From the NCBI GenBank assembly GCA_026415395.1, contig JAOAHD010000009.1, positions 1 to 53,135 on the forward strand: 53,135 nt of DNA. Reading direction: 5' to 3'. Shown here piece by piece: positions 1 to 9,453 of the stretch. The notes beneath the pieces are model-generated. The model was not told the DNA's origin and did not search any database. It saw nothing but the letters and a program-made list of their open reading frames with translations. This stretch comes from Candidatus Binatia bacterium. GTDB taxonomy: Bacteria; Desulfobacterota; Binatia; HRBIN30. Position 1 is the first letter of the stretch. Every line of letters starts with the position of its first letter. The position numbers and the translations under genes were made by a program.

Positions 1-19
1 AGATGTGTATAAGAGACAG
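1..19 (+). other. Nextera transposase mosaic-end adapter
   Basis: The first 19 bases match exactly the 19-bp Tn5 mosaic end used in Nextera libraries (AGATGTGTATAAGAGACAG). This is a library artefact, not genome. It shows that the left end of the window is a contig end and that the bases next to it are supported by adapter-bearing reads. Any open reading frame starting here is artificial. Confidence 0.97.
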
Positions 20-908
20 CTGCTGGCCTGGGGTGTGCGCTAACCCTTCGACCCTGGCTCTAGGCGGCACGCAATTACGTGTCGTTAAGGAAATGCGCTC
101 GTCACCGCCTAGAGGCAAAAGGGCTGTGTGCGGAGGTGCCATATTCCGTGGACCCGGGAGCGGCGCTGAAGATGGTTGGTTGAACGTGGGATCGCCATCA
201 CGGCATACCCCTCGAAGAGGTGCAGGCAGATCCCACGAAGCTGCCTCAGAGGAGTGCGCATGACAGTTGTTCGCGTGCGCAGTCGTTGGCCAAATTTCGT
301 TGATTTTTCGGCCTGTTTCTAGTCAGCTCACGCAGACAAACTTGAACATTCGAAAATTGGCTCGGGCGTTCAGCGGCATTCAGCCGCCTTCGGACTAAGA
401 TTGGGCGCGGTCATGCCGGATACTTGCGAACGCAAGCGACGGGGATGGCGGCGACGCACGTCAGTAAGCTTTCAACCCAAGAAGCGTAAAGCGAGAACAG
501 GAGACGGGTTCAGCACTGTCCTGGTTTCGCGCGCGATGGATGCCGTTAACATGTTGGGCCGCGCAGGGTGTGCATTTCTGGATGTTCGCTGGACGGCGTA
601 ACTCACGGCTGCCCAGGACACTTGAGGCAGTGATTACGGGTTGCTGGAGGTCTTGATTCAGCTCTCCCGGTCTTTCGGGGGGTAGTCCCATTGTCTCGTT
701 CGTTCGTTGGAAACGGGGTGCTGCGGCGCGTCAGAGTATCAGTGCAAGGGGCGCTGTCCAAAAAGAGATCTCTGGATCGCGGCGTGGCTGACAGCCATTT
801 GACAGCCAATGGGAAAGAAAGCCGTGGATCCTGTGGAAGCAGTGGACGTCCAAGAGGCTGAAAATACGTGGCTTTTTGACAGCGTAGTACGCTACGGACA
901 GTGGTTCG
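20..908. other. region without a recognisable gene
   Basis: About 890 bases hold only short open frames (up to about 90 codons). None has a convincing ribosome binding site plus recognisable protein. The stretch ends exactly at the truncated tRNA-Lys half at 909-955, so by inference it may be the end of an integrated element or its degraded remnant. I see no integrase, transposase or inverted terminal repeat in it. Confidence 0.5.
881..893. repeat. short palindrome next to the tRNA fragment
   Basis: AGCGTA-G-TACGCT is a perfect 6-bp inverted repeat around one central base, 15 bases before the tRNA-Lys fragment. It could be a recombinase arm site or a chance palindrome; nothing else supports a function. 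Confidence 0.3.
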
Positions 909-955
909 GCTGACTCTTAATCAGCGGGTCCGGGGTTCGAGTCCCTGACGGCCCA
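909..955 (+). tRNA. truncated tRNA-Lys(CTT), 3' half only
   Basis: The sequence folds as the 3' half of a tRNA. The anticodon stem is GCTGA/TCAGC (909-913, 921-925) around a 7-base loop with anticodon CTT at 916-918. The variable region is GGGTC. The T arm is CGGGG/CCCTG with loop TTCGAGT (936-942). The 3' acceptor strand is ACGGCCC (948-954), followed by A and CC. The matching 5' acceptor strand (expected GGGCCGT) and a D arm are absent upstream. The piece from anticodon stem to 3' end is the usual attB/attP core of tRNA-targeting integrases, so this is probably the distal att duplication left by an element lying to the left. It is unlikely to be a working tRNA. Confidence 0.8.
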
Positions 956-1181
956 CCTCAGCCTGGGCGGAGGCTGCAAGCGTGCTTGCCGGAGTGCGCG
1001 CTCGGCTTCCCTTCGCGAAGCCTGTCGGATTGGGCTTGCGCAGCGCAGGGGTGGTCTTTGCGCTGCTGCCATTGCACAACAGCAGTCCTCTATGGTACCG
1101 GCCTCGGGCACTGACGCGCTGCGCCAAGAGCGAGGGTTCGGCGTTCCGAGCAAGATTTGAAGACAGGAGGAAGATCCGGCC

Positions 1182-3044
1182 GTGAGCACTGCCACGATCA
1201 ACTTTTACAAGGCTGATTTGCGCTCGATCCGCTTTACCTTGTACGAGCACCTCGGGGTCGACCGGCTCTTCGAGCTCGATCGCTACGCGCACCTCAACCG
1301 CGAAGAATGCGATTCGGTGATCGACCAGTGTTACCGCTTCGTGTGCGAAGTGATTGGTCCGCTGAATTCCCTCGGCGATCGAATTGGCTGCCGGTTGGAG
1401 AATGGCGTGGTGCGCACTCCGCCGGGCTTTCGCGAAGCCTGGGCAAAGCTGTTCGAGCTCGGTTTGCCAACGTTTACCATGCAGTTGGAAGTCGACGGCC
1501 TCGGTGGGCCGCATGCCATCGGCGTGATTTTGCAAGAGCTGCAAAGCGGCGCGAACACTGCCTTCACGATGTATCCGGAGCTCACGCGCGGGGCGGCCGA
1601 TCTCATCGCCCATTTCGCCCTCCCGGAACACCGGCGGATGTTCTTGCCGCCGATGTTGCAAGGACGCTTCAGTGGCACGATGTGCCTTTCGGAGCCGCAC
1701 GCTGGCTCCGATGTCGGCATGGCGAAAACCCGTGCCACCCCGTTGGAGGGGAACATTTACCGGATTCAAGGTACCAAGTGCTGGATTTCCTCCGGTGACC
1801 ACGATTTGGCGGAGAACATCGTTCACCTCGTACTCGCGCGGATCGACGGCGCTCCTCCCGGCACCAAGGGGTTGTCGCTGTTTATCGTGCCCAAGATTTG
1901 GGTGAACCCCGACGGCTCGCTCGGCGAGCCGAACGACGTGGTGACGGCGTCGATCGAGCATAAGATGGGGATTCGGGCGTCGGCGACCGCAGTTTTGAAC
2001 TTCGGGGAGAACGGCGGCTGCCGGGGCATTTTGGTTGGCGGCGAGCCCAACGTCGGTATCAAGCAAATGTTCCGGATGATGAACGGGGCGCGGATTGCCG
2101 TGGGTGTACAGGGACTCGCGATTGCCTCGACGGCGTACTTGAACGCGCTGGCCTATGCCCGGCAAAGGTTGCAGGGCTCTTCGGTGCGGCACTTCAAGGA
2201 TCCGGATGCCCCGCGCGTGCCGATTATCGAGCACTCCGACGTGCGCCGCATGCTCCTGGAGATGAAAGCCAAAGTCGAGGGGATGCGCACGCTTGCGGTC
2301 AAGCTCGCATGGCACATGGACATGGCCTTGGCGCTCGAGAAGACCGATCCGGGCCGTGCTGCCTATCATCTCGGGCAAGTGGATTTACTCACGCCCATCA
2401 TTAAGGCGTATTGCTCCGATCAGGCTTTCCGCATTACGGAGCTGGCCATCCAAACCTACGGCGGCGCCGGTTACGTGCAGGACAACCCGGTGGAGCAGTA
2501 CTGCCGCGATGCCAAGATCTTTTCCATTTACGAGGGTACGAATCACATCCAGGCGCTGGATTTGGTCGCCCGTAAACTGCACCAACACGGCGGAGAGAAC
2601 TTTCGTAACTTTTTGAACGAGATCAAAGAGTTTTCCGGGCGCTATGCGGGCTTGCGCGGGCTAGGCAGCGAGGTTCGGTTGCTGCACGAAGCGACACAGC
2701 GGCTCGAAGAGGCAGCGCTCGGCCTTATGGAGTTTTTCCTCGGGGGCAAGCTTGATCAGGTAACCCTGGTGGCCAACTGGTTCTTGGAAAGCATGGCGGA
2801 GGTGGCGCTCGCGCATTTGTTGCTCGACGCTGCGCGCGTTGCTGAAGAGCGGCAAATGCAGGTGGCTGACAGCGACGGCGAGCCGACGTCCGTCGACGTC
2901 GACTTCTACCAGGGCCGGATCATGGCGGCGAAATTCTTTGCGCAGCGCTTCTTGCCCCTGACGCGCGCCCGCTTGGAAATGTTGCTCAGTGCTGACCGGA
3001 GTGCGCTCGATATTCCCGATGCAGGTTTCTCCACGGAGTTCTGA
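1182..3044 (+). CDS. acyl-CoA dehydrogenase, long form
   Basis: FAD-dependent enzyme catalysing alpha,beta-dehydrogenation of an acyl-CoA, the first step of beta-oxidation; 620 residues. The N-terminus (FYKADLRSIRFTLYEHLGV) is the extension typical of the long acyl-CoA dehydrogenase subgroup (about 600 aa, against about 380 for the short form), and there is an extra C-terminal helical domain after about residue 470. The flavin-binding signature MCLSEPHAGSD lies at 167-177. IYEGTNHIQ carries the family's catalytic Glu at residue 451. The start is GTG at 1182 behind AGGAGG (about 1165). It is monocistronic, just downstream of the tRNA fragment. The chain length of the substrate cannot be read from sequence. 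Confidence 0.93.
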   Translation: MSTATINFYKADLRSIRFTLYEHLGVDRLFELDRYAHLNREECDSVIDQCYRFVCEVIGPLNSLGDRIGCRLENGVVRTPPGFREAWAKLFELGLPTFTMQLEVDGLGGPHAIGVILQELQSGANTAFTMYPELTRGAADLIAHFALPEHRRMFLPPMLQGRFSGTMCLSEPHAGSDVGMAKTRATPLEGNIYRIQGTKCWISSGDHDLAENIVHLVLARIDGAPPGTKGLSLFIVPKIWVNPDGSLGEPNDVVTASIEHKMGIRASATAVLNFGENGGCRGILVGGEPNVGIKQMFRMMNGARIAVGVQGLAIASTAYLNALAYARQRLQGSSVRHFKDPDAPRVPIIEHSDVRRMLLEMKAKVEGMRTLAVKLAWHMDMALALEKTDPGRAAYHLGQVDLLTPIIKAYCSDQAFRITELAIQTYGGAGYVQDNPVEQYCRDAKIFSIYEGTNHIQALDLVARKLHQHGGENFRNFLNEIKEFSGRYAGLRGLGSEVRLLHEATQRLEEAALGLMEFFLGGKLDQVTLVANWFLESMAEVALAHLLLDAARVAEERQMQVADSDGEPTSVDVDFYQGRIMAAKFFAQRFLPLTRARLEMLLSADRSALDIPDAGFSTEF

Positions 3045-3086
3045 CCAGCGGTGTCCTGCTCCTTGTTCCGCACGCACTTTCTTCTG

Positions 3087-3114
3087 TTGACAGAGGTCAG
3101 CGTGACTTAGTAAT
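3087..3114 (+). promoter_or_regulatory. candidate sigma70 promoter for the 3146 gene
   Basis: A perfect -35 TTGACA at 3087-3092 is followed after 16 bases by AGTAAT (3109-3114, 4 of 6 to consensus). It sits 32 bases before the ATG. The paralogous gene at 5353 also has a perfect TTGACA upstream, which strengthens the call. Confidence 0.45.
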
Positions 3115-3145
3115 CAGGTTCCCCTAACTTGACCGGAGGGGCACC

Positions 3146-5023
3146 ATGACTGTGGCAATTTATGGTTTGGTTGTCGCTGTCAGCTTGCTGTGTGCGGGGC
3201 AGGTCTCGGCGGCACTTTCGCCGGCGGAGCGTTGCAAGCGAGCGCTGGCTTTGGGTGCAAAGCAGTACGAGAGCAAAGTGCTGCAAGCGCTGGCATTATG
3301 CCACGCGCGTCGCATGGGGGGACGGGATGGCTACCCCCCCACCATGGATTGTAATTCCACAACTGCATTACCCGCGAGGTTATCCGGGTTGGTGGCGAGG
3401 GCAGAAATGCGTTGGCAACGGCAGATCCAGTCGAGTTGTGCTGGTGCAGGAAGCCCGGCTGACCTCGGTTACCTGATTTGCCCCGCGCCCTGCGACTCGG
3501 TGGTATTGAACAGCAGCTTTGGCAGCTTGCTTTCGTGTTTTTCTTGCCTTGCGCGCAACCGTGGTGAAGTGGCAACAAGCACGGTTTACGGCACTTTTCC
3601 TGACCCTCCCACATTCCCCAACGCTACGGCAGAACGTGTATGCCAAAACACGTTGGGACGGATAACACGCCAGCTGTTTGCGGTACGCTTAGGAGAACAA
3701 GTTGCCTGTCAGGTTGGCAAGGTTCAGGGCCGAGTTGCGCCCACGACCGATTGCCGCAGCGCGGATTTGCGTGGCCGGATTGCACGCAAAGCTGCAGCGG
3801 TCGCTTCGGCCATTCAACGACGCTGTCCGGATCTTGTGTTAGCCAACTTGACGACCTGCGGAGGCACGCAAGGGTTGGTGACCGTGTGTAGCTCCCAGAC
3901 GGCAGGTTCGCTGGCAGATGAGTGGTTCGATCGTGTTTACGCGCCGAGCGCAGCTACCACCCCTACGGAATCCCCCACGGCTACGTTGACCCCTCCGCCT
4001 ACTGCCACTTCCACACCCAGCGCTACAGACACGCCACCGCCGACTGCAACATCAACGTCCACGCCAACACCGACGGAAACGTGGCCTCCCGGTGTGCCCA
4101 CCCCGACTCCGACGGAGACGCCGCTATTCACCCCCACGGCCACGCCGATCCTGAAAACGTGCACGTTCGGAGGTAGCGGGACCCGATTGGGCCTCCAGTG
4201 GGACAAGATGATTTTTACCCTGCCGTTGGGCCGTACGATTTGCCCCATGTCCGGGAGCTTCCAGTTGGCTTTTGGTGGGGCAGATGCAAACGGCATCCGC
4301 ACAGTCAGTATTCCTGCAAGCTCGCTGTCGTTTGGTCCGGTGGTGTGCAACGTGGCCGGGCTGCAGACCACGATTTGTGTTGAAAGCCCGGGCGTCGATG
4401 GCTTTGGGCAGCTCGATTGTGACGGAGGCGTAGCGAACTACAATTTCCGTCTCGAGGTGGACCACAACACGAACCAGCCACCACAATCGAACGGAGGATT
4501 TCCCCAAGACGCATCGTGTAGCGCCACGTTCACGGACGCGGTCACTGGCCAGGCGTGGTCGGCGTGTTTGGAACAGAGCGGAGGCACTTGTAACTTGAAC
4601 AACCTGCATCCAGGAGTGTGCAACAGCCCCTATCGCCCCACCTACTCGGGTGCGTTTCCTGCCGCCGGCATGACCATCCGGCTTCCGTTGCGCCTGAAGA
4701 ACGTGGCAGGGGCCACGGGGAATCCGTGCGACGGAGTTGGGGACACGTACAATGTCACCACCGAGTTCGGTGCCTTTCTTACGACCGGCACCGCCCGCGG
4801 CACAATTTACGACGCAAATAACCAGAACCGGAAAATCGACCAAGGAGCGCCTTGTTACGGTGGTTCGTGTGTGACGGAGGTGAGTGGCTCCCCGCCAGCG
4901 GCATTTTGCGGCGATCCGACAGCGTCACTTGTCGGGACCAAGCTCGTGTCCGTCCTCACTGTAGTCGACCTCCACAGCTTTGCTGGAGACGCTGCTGCTA
5001 CTGTCGAACTCGAGTGCCAGTAA
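3146..5023 (+). CDS. secreted Cys-rich protein with Thr-Pro stalk, paralog A
   Basis: 625 residues; no function recognised. There is a signal peptide (about residues 1-22, cut near VSA-ALS). The N-terminal half has two diverged Cys-containing helical modules (about 25-100 and 155-240), each starting C..(A/T)LG. A Thr/Pro/Ser stalk (about 270-335) follows. The C-terminal domain of about 290 residues is rich in Cys and Gly, with motifs such as [10 protein letters not shown] and a VELECQ end. Start ATG with GGAGGGG upstream. It is a paralog of the next gene: the C-terminal domains align almost without gaps, while the stalk here is much shorter (about 65 against 175 residues). Probably exported and surface-exposed or extracellular. 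Confidence 0.85.
   Translation: MTVAIYGLVVAVSLLCAGQVSAALSPAERCKRALALGAKQYESKVLQALALCHARRMGGRDGYPPTMDCNSTTALPARLSGLVARAEMRWQRQIQSSCAGAGSPADLGYLICPAPCDSVVLNSSFGSLLSCFSCLARNRGEVATSTVYGTFPDPPTFPNATAERVCQNTLGRITRQLFAVRLGEQVACQVGKVQGRVAPTTDCRSADLRGRIARKAAAVASAIQRRCPDLVLANLTTCGGTQGLVTVCSSQTAGSLADEWFDRVYAPSAATTPTESPTATLTPPPTATSTPSATDTPPPTATSTSTPTPTETWPPGVPTPTPTETPLFTPTATPILKTCTFGGSGTRLGLQWDKMIFTLPLGRTICPMSGSFQLAFGGADANGIRTVSIPASSLSFGPVVCNVAGLQTTICVESPGVDGFGQLDCDGGVANYNFRLEVDHNTNQPPQSNGGFPQDASCSATFTDAVTGQAWSACLEQSGGTCNLNNLHPGVCNSPYRPTYSGAFPAAGMTIRLPLRLKNVAGATGNPCDGVGDTYNVTTEFGAFLTTGTARGTIYDANNQNRKIDQGAPCYGGSCVTEVSGSPPAAFCGDPTASLVGTKLVSVLTVVDLHSFAGDAAATVELECQ
3953..4150 (+). repeat. Thr-Pro stalk-coding low-complexity tract
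   Basis: Degenerate ACN-CCN codon repeats encode a run of TPT/TAT/TPP units inside the 3146 gene. The stalk probably acts as an extended, possibly glycosylated spacer between the helical and C-terminal domains. Confidence 0.8.
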
Positions 5024-5261
5024 GCCGTAGCCTGGACAGAATGGAAGGTCCGGAAGTTGTTGTGAGGCTTGTAACGGTTTTGGCTGAAGGGGCTTGGAGG
5101 TGGTCGTCGGCCAGCTGTCATCGCGGCGAGGGTCTCGGCATCTCGTACTTGGTACACTTGAGGGCACCAAGATCGCGGTGGTACGCGGGCTGGCTTCGCG
5201 CAATCGGAATTGCCGCGCAGTATAACTGTCCGGTACTAGGCCGACAGGGCGCGTTATTGTG
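5024..5261. other. intergenic region between the two paralogs
   Basis: I see no gene and no strong hairpin terminator here. The right end adjoins the promoter of the second paralog, so that gene is probably transcribed on its own. Confidence 0.5.
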
Positions 5262-5291
5262 TTGACACAGGCATGCGCTCCTGCGTACAAG
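5262..5291 (+). promoter_or_regulatory. candidate sigma70 promoter for the 5353 gene
   Basis: TTGACA at 5262-5267, 18-base spacer, TACAAG at 5286-5291 (4 of 6). The predicted transcript would start near 5298 and reach the chosen ATG at 5353 with a leader of about 55 bases. Confidence 0.45.
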
Positions 5292-5352
5292 GGACGCTGC
5301 GTCGATCCCAAATGGGGTGGGAGAGATAGTAAGCGAGGGAGCGAGAGGGCAA

Positions 5353-7560
5353 ATGGAGACGATTTTACACCGGTTGGTTGCAGGCGCCGTGGGGATGGTT
5401 CTGTGTATGCCAGCTTTGGGACAAGTGTCGCCGGATGTGAGGTGTCAAGACGCTTTAGGGAAGGCGGCGCGGCGGCTGCAAATGAAAATTCTGGCGGCGC
5501 AAGCTAGTTGCCACGAGAGACGCATGGCGGGGAAACCGGGCTACCCGGCCACGTTAAACTGCAACGACTTAAGTCAGCTGCCGACAGCTTCTTTGAACGG
5601 GATCATGAAGGCTCAGCTCGCACTTGAAAGAGCGGCAATCCAGCGTTGCGACGCGGCAGGAGCATCGTTGCCGTCCGCTTTGGGTTACCTTGCGTGCGTG
5701 GCGCCCTGTGAGTCGGTGGGGCTGACGTCGAGCTACGTAAGCCTGTCGACATGTTTGAGCTGCTTGATCCAAAGTCAGGCGTTCAGCGTGACAAAGTCCC
5801 TATACGGGGACTTCCCAAATCCCCCGCTGTTGGTTGCCAACCCAGCGGCGTTGGCCTGCCAAAAGGCGTTGGGCAAGGCGGCGCGGGATTTGTTCGCGAA
5901 GCGTCTTCAGCAGCAGCTAGCCTGCCAATACAAAGTAAATACGGGAAAAATCCTGCCCACAAACTGTCTCACAGCGGATCTCAACGGCAGCATCGCGAAG
6001 AAAGCCGCTGCGCTCGATGCGTTTGTACGCAAGAAGTGCAGCGATGGTTTATTAAGCCTCCTCACGTCTTGCTCGACAAACCAAAACGGCGCCGTGGCAT
6101 GTTCGCTGGGCACGGGGCAAAGCCTAGGGGATTTCTTGTTTGATCAAATCTACAATCCTCCCGCGCTGACGCCAACGCCGACGCCTACGGAGACACCGAC
6201 GGTCACAGGAACACCCACCCCGACGCCGACCGGTACCCCGACGGCGACGCCGACACCGACAAGCACCGGAACCTTTACGCCGACGCGTACCTTCACTTCC
6301 ACTCGCACGTACACGCCGACGCGCACGCCGACGGAGACCTACACGCCGACGGAAACGCCGACGGAAACGCCTACCGACACGCCGACCAATACCCCCACAG
6401 AAACGGCGACACCGACGCCCTCGAACACACTGCCACCGGGTGTTCCGACTTACACGCCGACGAACACACCGACGATCACCAATACGCCAACGCGGACTCC
6501 TACGCGTACCTTTACACCTACGCACACACCCACCTTCACCTTTACGCCAACCGACACAGCCACGCCCACGAGCACGCCGACCAACACACCAACCCAAACT
6601 CCGACGCCGACGGCTACGTTTACGCCGACGAATACACCGCTGCCCACCGCGACGTTCACCCCAACGTTCACCCCAACACCGATTGTGAAAACTTGCTCGA
6701 TTGGCGGGAGCAACAGCCGGCTCGGTCTACAATGGGATAAGACGATCCTGTTCATCAGCCTCGGCCGCACGATCTGCCCGGTGACCGGCAGCACCCAGAT
6801 CGTTTTTGGCCCACAGGATCCCAGTGGCGTGCGACCGGTGACGATCCCCGCAAGCAGCGTCTCCTTTAACCAGGTCACATGCAACGTGGCGGGTGTCACC
6901 ACGGTAACGATTTGCGTCGAAAGCACGGGCGTCGATGGCTCGGGGATTCTCGACTGTGACGGCGGCGAGCCGAACTACGGCTTCCTCACCCAGGTGGACC
7001 ACAACACCAACGGCCCACCGCAAACCAACGGCGGTTTCCCTGCCGATCCGAGTTGCACCGCAACGTATACGGACCCGCTGACGGGGGGCGTCTCCAATGC
7101 CTGCTTGGAGCAAAGCGGCGGTACTTGTAACGCGAACAACTTGCATCCGGGCATATGCAACAGCCCGTACCAAACCACCTATCCGAACAGCTTTGCCGCC
7201 GGCGGTATGACGGTGCGGGTGCCCTTGCGGTTGAAGACCGTGAGCTCTTCGACTGGCAACCCGTGCGACGGCGTGGGCGACACCTACGGAGCAAGCACGG
7301 AGGTGAACGCATTCCTCACCACGGGCACAGCACGAGGTACGATCTTCGACTCCAACAACGAAAATCGAAAGATCGATCAAGGTGCGTCTTGCCGGGGTGG
7401 CGCGTGCGTCACTCAGGTGACCGGGGCAGGCCTCTCCGCGTTCTGCGGGAATCCGGCGTTGTCGTTGAGCGGCGCAAGGATGGTTACTGCCATCGGCGTT
7501 CTCGACCTCGACTCCACCGCCGGCGACACGGTCGCCACCGTCGAGCTGCAGTGCCAATAG
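5353..7560 (+). CDS. secreted Cys-rich protein with Thr-Pro stalk, paralog B
   Basis: 735 residues from ATG 5353, which gives a clean signal peptide (METILHRL..., cut after ALG-Q). An in-frame GTG at 5317 would add 12 charged residues before it and is less likely. Two internal helical repeats are clear: [12 protein letters not shown] and [12 protein letters not shown] each open a module of about 80 residues ending in a Cys. The Thr-Pro stalk (6165-6690, about 175 residues) is nearly three times that of paralog A. The C-terminal domain of about 290 residues is highly similar to paralog A, with Cys positions kept. It is followed by a strong hairpin. Function unknown; likely an exported surface protein arising by tandem duplication. 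Confidence 0.85.
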   Translation: METILHRLVAGAVGMVLCMPALGQVSPDVRCQDALGKAARRLQMKILAAQASCHERRMAGKPGYPATLNCNDLSQLPTASLNGIMKAQLALERAAIQRCDAAGASLPSALGYLACVAPCESVGLTSSYVSLSTCLSCLIQSQAFSVTKSLYGDFPNPPLLVANPAALACQKALGKAARDLFAKRLQQQLACQYKVNTGKILPTNCLTADLNGSIAKKAAALDAFVRKKCSDGLLSLLTSCSTNQNGAVACSLGTGQSLGDFLFDQIYNPPALTPTPTPTETPTVTGTPTPTPTGTPTATPTPTSTGTFTPTRTFTSTRTYTPTRTPTETYTPTETPTETPTDTPTNTPTETATPTPSNTLPPGVPTYTPTNTPTITNTPTRTPTRTFTPTHTPTFTFTPTDTATPTSTPTNTPTQTPTPTATFTPTNTPLPTATFTPTFTPTPIVKTCSIGGSNSRLGLQWDKTILFISLGRTICPVTGSTQIVFGPQDPSGVRPVTIPASSVSFNQVTCNVAGVTTVTICVESTGVDGSGILDCDGGEPNYGFLTQVDHNTNGPPQTNGGFPADPSCTATYTDPLTGGVSNACLEQSGGTCNANNLHPGICNSPYQTTYPNSFAAGGMTVRVPLRLKTVSSSTGNPCDGVGDTYGASTEVNAFLTTGTARGTIFDSNNENRKIDQGASCRGGACVTQVTGAGLSAFCGNPALSLSGARMVTAIGVLDLDSTAGDTVATVELQCQ
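6165..6690 (+). repeat. Thr-Pro stalk-coding low-complexity tract
   Basis: About 525 bases of imperfect ACG-CCG-type repeats encode units such as TPTPT, TPTNTPT and TFTPT. Unlike paralog A, the tract uses mostly ACG/ACA/CCG codons in irregular order, and the length difference between paralogs suggests expansion by slippage. Confidence 0.85.
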
Positions 7561-7577
7561 TGTAAACGAGCGGTGTT

Positions 7578-7613
7578 GGCTGCACGGGCAGAGGCAAAGC
7601 TGCCCGTGCAGCC
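7578..7613 (+). terminator. 14-bp perfect hairpin after paralog B
   Basis: GGCTGCACGGGCAG (7578-7591) pairs perfectly with CTGCCCGTGCAGCC (7600-7613) around an 8-base loop, 17 bases after the stop codon. The stem is very stable but is followed by C-rich rather than T-rich sequence, so it is either a Rho-independent terminator with a poor U tract or a 3'-end stabiliser. Confidence 0.65.
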
Positions 7614-8088
7614 CCCCTTCCAAATGATTCCACGCGTGTGGAGGGGACTCGTCGCGGCCACGCCTTGTTTAGGTGCGAGGGTTTCCGTCTTCCTTGCGAG
7701 CAGGGTGGGAGAGACCACTGTGCAGGCGGCCTAACTGGGTAACTCCGAGTGGGCCTGTTGCTTGAAGGTGCTGGTGTTTGCAGACGCTGTCTGCAAGCGC
7801 CAAGGGGCGCGCTTTTTGCCCGCGCCGGTCGCGGTTGGGCGGCACGCGAGGGTTGTACGATTTTGTTCAGCGTGCCATGGGGGCAACGTGCCAGGGGTGA
7901 GCAACCAAACGAAGGGGTTTGCCTACCAGAGGCCAGTTGATGCATGAATTTTGCTGGAAGAAAACACAGTTCACTGCAGCTTGTGGAGTTGTGAGGTGCA
8001 AGACAGGTCGAAGGCGAAGCGAGAAGCGCAGAGGAGGCGCACCGTGTGTGCGGCTGCTTTTGCGCAATGAGGTGCGGATTTCCGTGAC
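7614..8088. other. intergenic region with one palindrome
   Basis: No gene is supported. TTGCAGAC-GCT-GTCTGCAA (7778-7796) is a perfect 8-bp inverted repeat with a 3-base centre, a possible regulator site or small hairpin. A 61-codon frame at 7762-7947 happens to contain CSACH, but it has no signal peptide and is not called. Confidence 0.45.
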
Positions 8089-9453
8089 ATGAGTCAGGGC
8101 GAGCAGGCTCCAGTAGATTTAACGGCGCTTTTGGTGGAATGGCGGGAGCAGTTGCAGGCAGCCCGCGTTGCGGTGGAGCGGGCTTGCGGAACCGTGGAGC
8201 GGTTGCAGCAAACCACGCTATACGGGTTCGAAAATAAGCTCGAGACGTTGCGGGAGGACCTTGGTCAGCTTCGCCAAGTAGTCCAAAGCTTGCACAACCG
8301 TGGGGGAACGCTTCCGGCTGAACTGGAGTCTATTGAGGAAGCGGCTCGTGCTGCCCATGCGGCGCTCGAACGCCTGTCGGTCTTGGACGCGACGCAAGCC
8401 GCGAGCCTCCAAGCGGTTGGCGAAGAACTGCGGAACCTGCGTGCGGATGTGGAGCGCTTGCTTGAGCGTCTCGGTAGCTTGCCCGATGAACCCGCCGCAG
8501 GAGCGGAGCACTCGGCCGCTGCGGCCGGCGGCGTCCGTGGCTTTCGCTCGTCGGGCGAACCGATGCTCGAAATTGTCCGCATGCACGTGGAGCTCTTGCG
8601 GACGCTTCTGGAGCGTGGAGCACCTCCGCCACGGGCACCGGTGCCCGTGGCGAACAGCGAAGGAGAGCATGTAGCGACGCTTGGAGTGCAAGCGACTGGT
8701 GCAACTTCGGGAACGGCTCAGGAAGAACCTAGCCAGGGCGCGTTGGGCCGGCTGTGCGCGGAATTGCGGGGGATCGCTGCATCTTTAGAGCATCAGCTCA
8801 GTGAGCTGCGGGAGGAGGAGCAGCGCCGTGTCCATTCCTGGGAGAGACGGCTGGAGGAGATGCAGCACACGGTGGATCACCTAGCGTCGCTGGACCACGG
8901 GCGGCGGTTGTTTTTCGCCGTTGGTTTGGGCTTGGTCTTCGTTCTTGCCGTGGTTGCTGCTGGGCTTGGCTGGTATCGCGCGCAAAGCGTGAGCGCGCCG
9001 ACGCCAATGAAGGAGACGGAGCGCTCCGTGGCCCGGGGGACGGAGGAAAAGGAATTCGAGTACCAGCGGCTTCTCGGCGAAGCCGAGGTCGCTCTCGCAC
9101 AAGAAGAGTGGGACAAAGCTGAGAGGATCCTCGCTCAAGCAAGCCGGTTACGTCCGGAATCGCGCGGGGCGCTGATCGCTCTGTCTGCAGTGAGAGCGAG
9201 GAAATCTCTCGCCGCTGTAGAGCCGCCCGAAGGAGGTGGGAGTGGCCGCAGCCCCGCAGCACTCAACTGCGCAGTGCGAGACGGCCGGTTGTGCTGCTGG
9301 GTTGGCCCGAACACCGAGCAATGCGTGGCTTGGCCTGTGGGAACCGGTGGCCAAGCATTCCCGACTTCACCGCCCACTCCCACGCCCCGCGCGCGCCAGC
9401 GTGCAGCGCGCACGACTGCGGTTGAGCCGCCACCAGTGGACGATGAGTTCTAG
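8089..9453 (+). CDS. coiled-coil inner-membrane protein with TPR-like segment
   Basis: 454 residues, not recognised as a named family. The first 270 residues are Leu/Glu/Arg-rich with long predicted coiled coils (about 20-145 and 220-265). One transmembrane helix (about 274-296, FAVGLGLVFVLAVVAAGL) follows. After it is a TPR-like pair of helices (about 320-370, with ALAQEEWDKAERILAQASRL) and a Pro/Thr-rich tail. The topology suggests a cytoplasmic coiled coil and a periplasmic TPR-like part, perhaps a scaffold or envelope-assembly factor. Start ATG 8089; the ribosome binding site is weak. Confidence 0.7.
   Translation: MSQGEQAPVDLTALLVEWREQLQAARVAVERACGTVERLQQTTLYGFENKLETLREDLGQLRQVVQSLHNRGGTLPAELESIEEAARAAHAALERLSVLDATQAASLQAVGEELRNLRADVERLLERLGSLPDEPAAGAEHSAAAAGGVRGFRSSGEPMLEIVRMHVELLRTLLERGAPPPRAPVPVANSEGEHVATLGVQATGATSGTAQEEPSQGALGRLCAELRGIAASLEHQLSELREEEQRRVHSWERRLEEMQHTVDHLASLDHGRRLFFAVGLGLVFVLAVVAAGLGWYRAQSVSAPTPMKETERSVARGTEEKEFEYQRLLGEAEVALAQEEWDKAERILAQASRLRPESRGALIALSAVRARKSLAAVEPPEGGGSGRSPAALNCAVRDGRLCCWVGPNTEQCVAWPVGTGGQAFPTSPPTPTPRARQRAARTTAVEPPPVDDEF

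Noticed and set aside
3-263. 86-codon frame at the left edge
   Set aside because: It starts inside the Nextera adapter (translating to CIRDS) and has no recognisable product.
909-955. complete tRNA-Lys gene
   Set aside because: No 5' acceptor strand (GGGCCGT) or D arm in the 90 bases upstream. Only the 3' half exists.
921-2378. 485-codon minus-strand frame
   Set aside because: It lies opposite the well-supported acyl-CoA dehydrogenase and runs over the tRNA fragment (ending RQGLEPRTR, a typical false tRNA translation). High G+C shadow frame.
7762-7947. 61-codon frame with CSACH, as a possible mini cytochrome
   Set aside because: No signal peptide or distal Met context, and a heme c site without export is not usable. 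Probably chance in a non-coding spacer.
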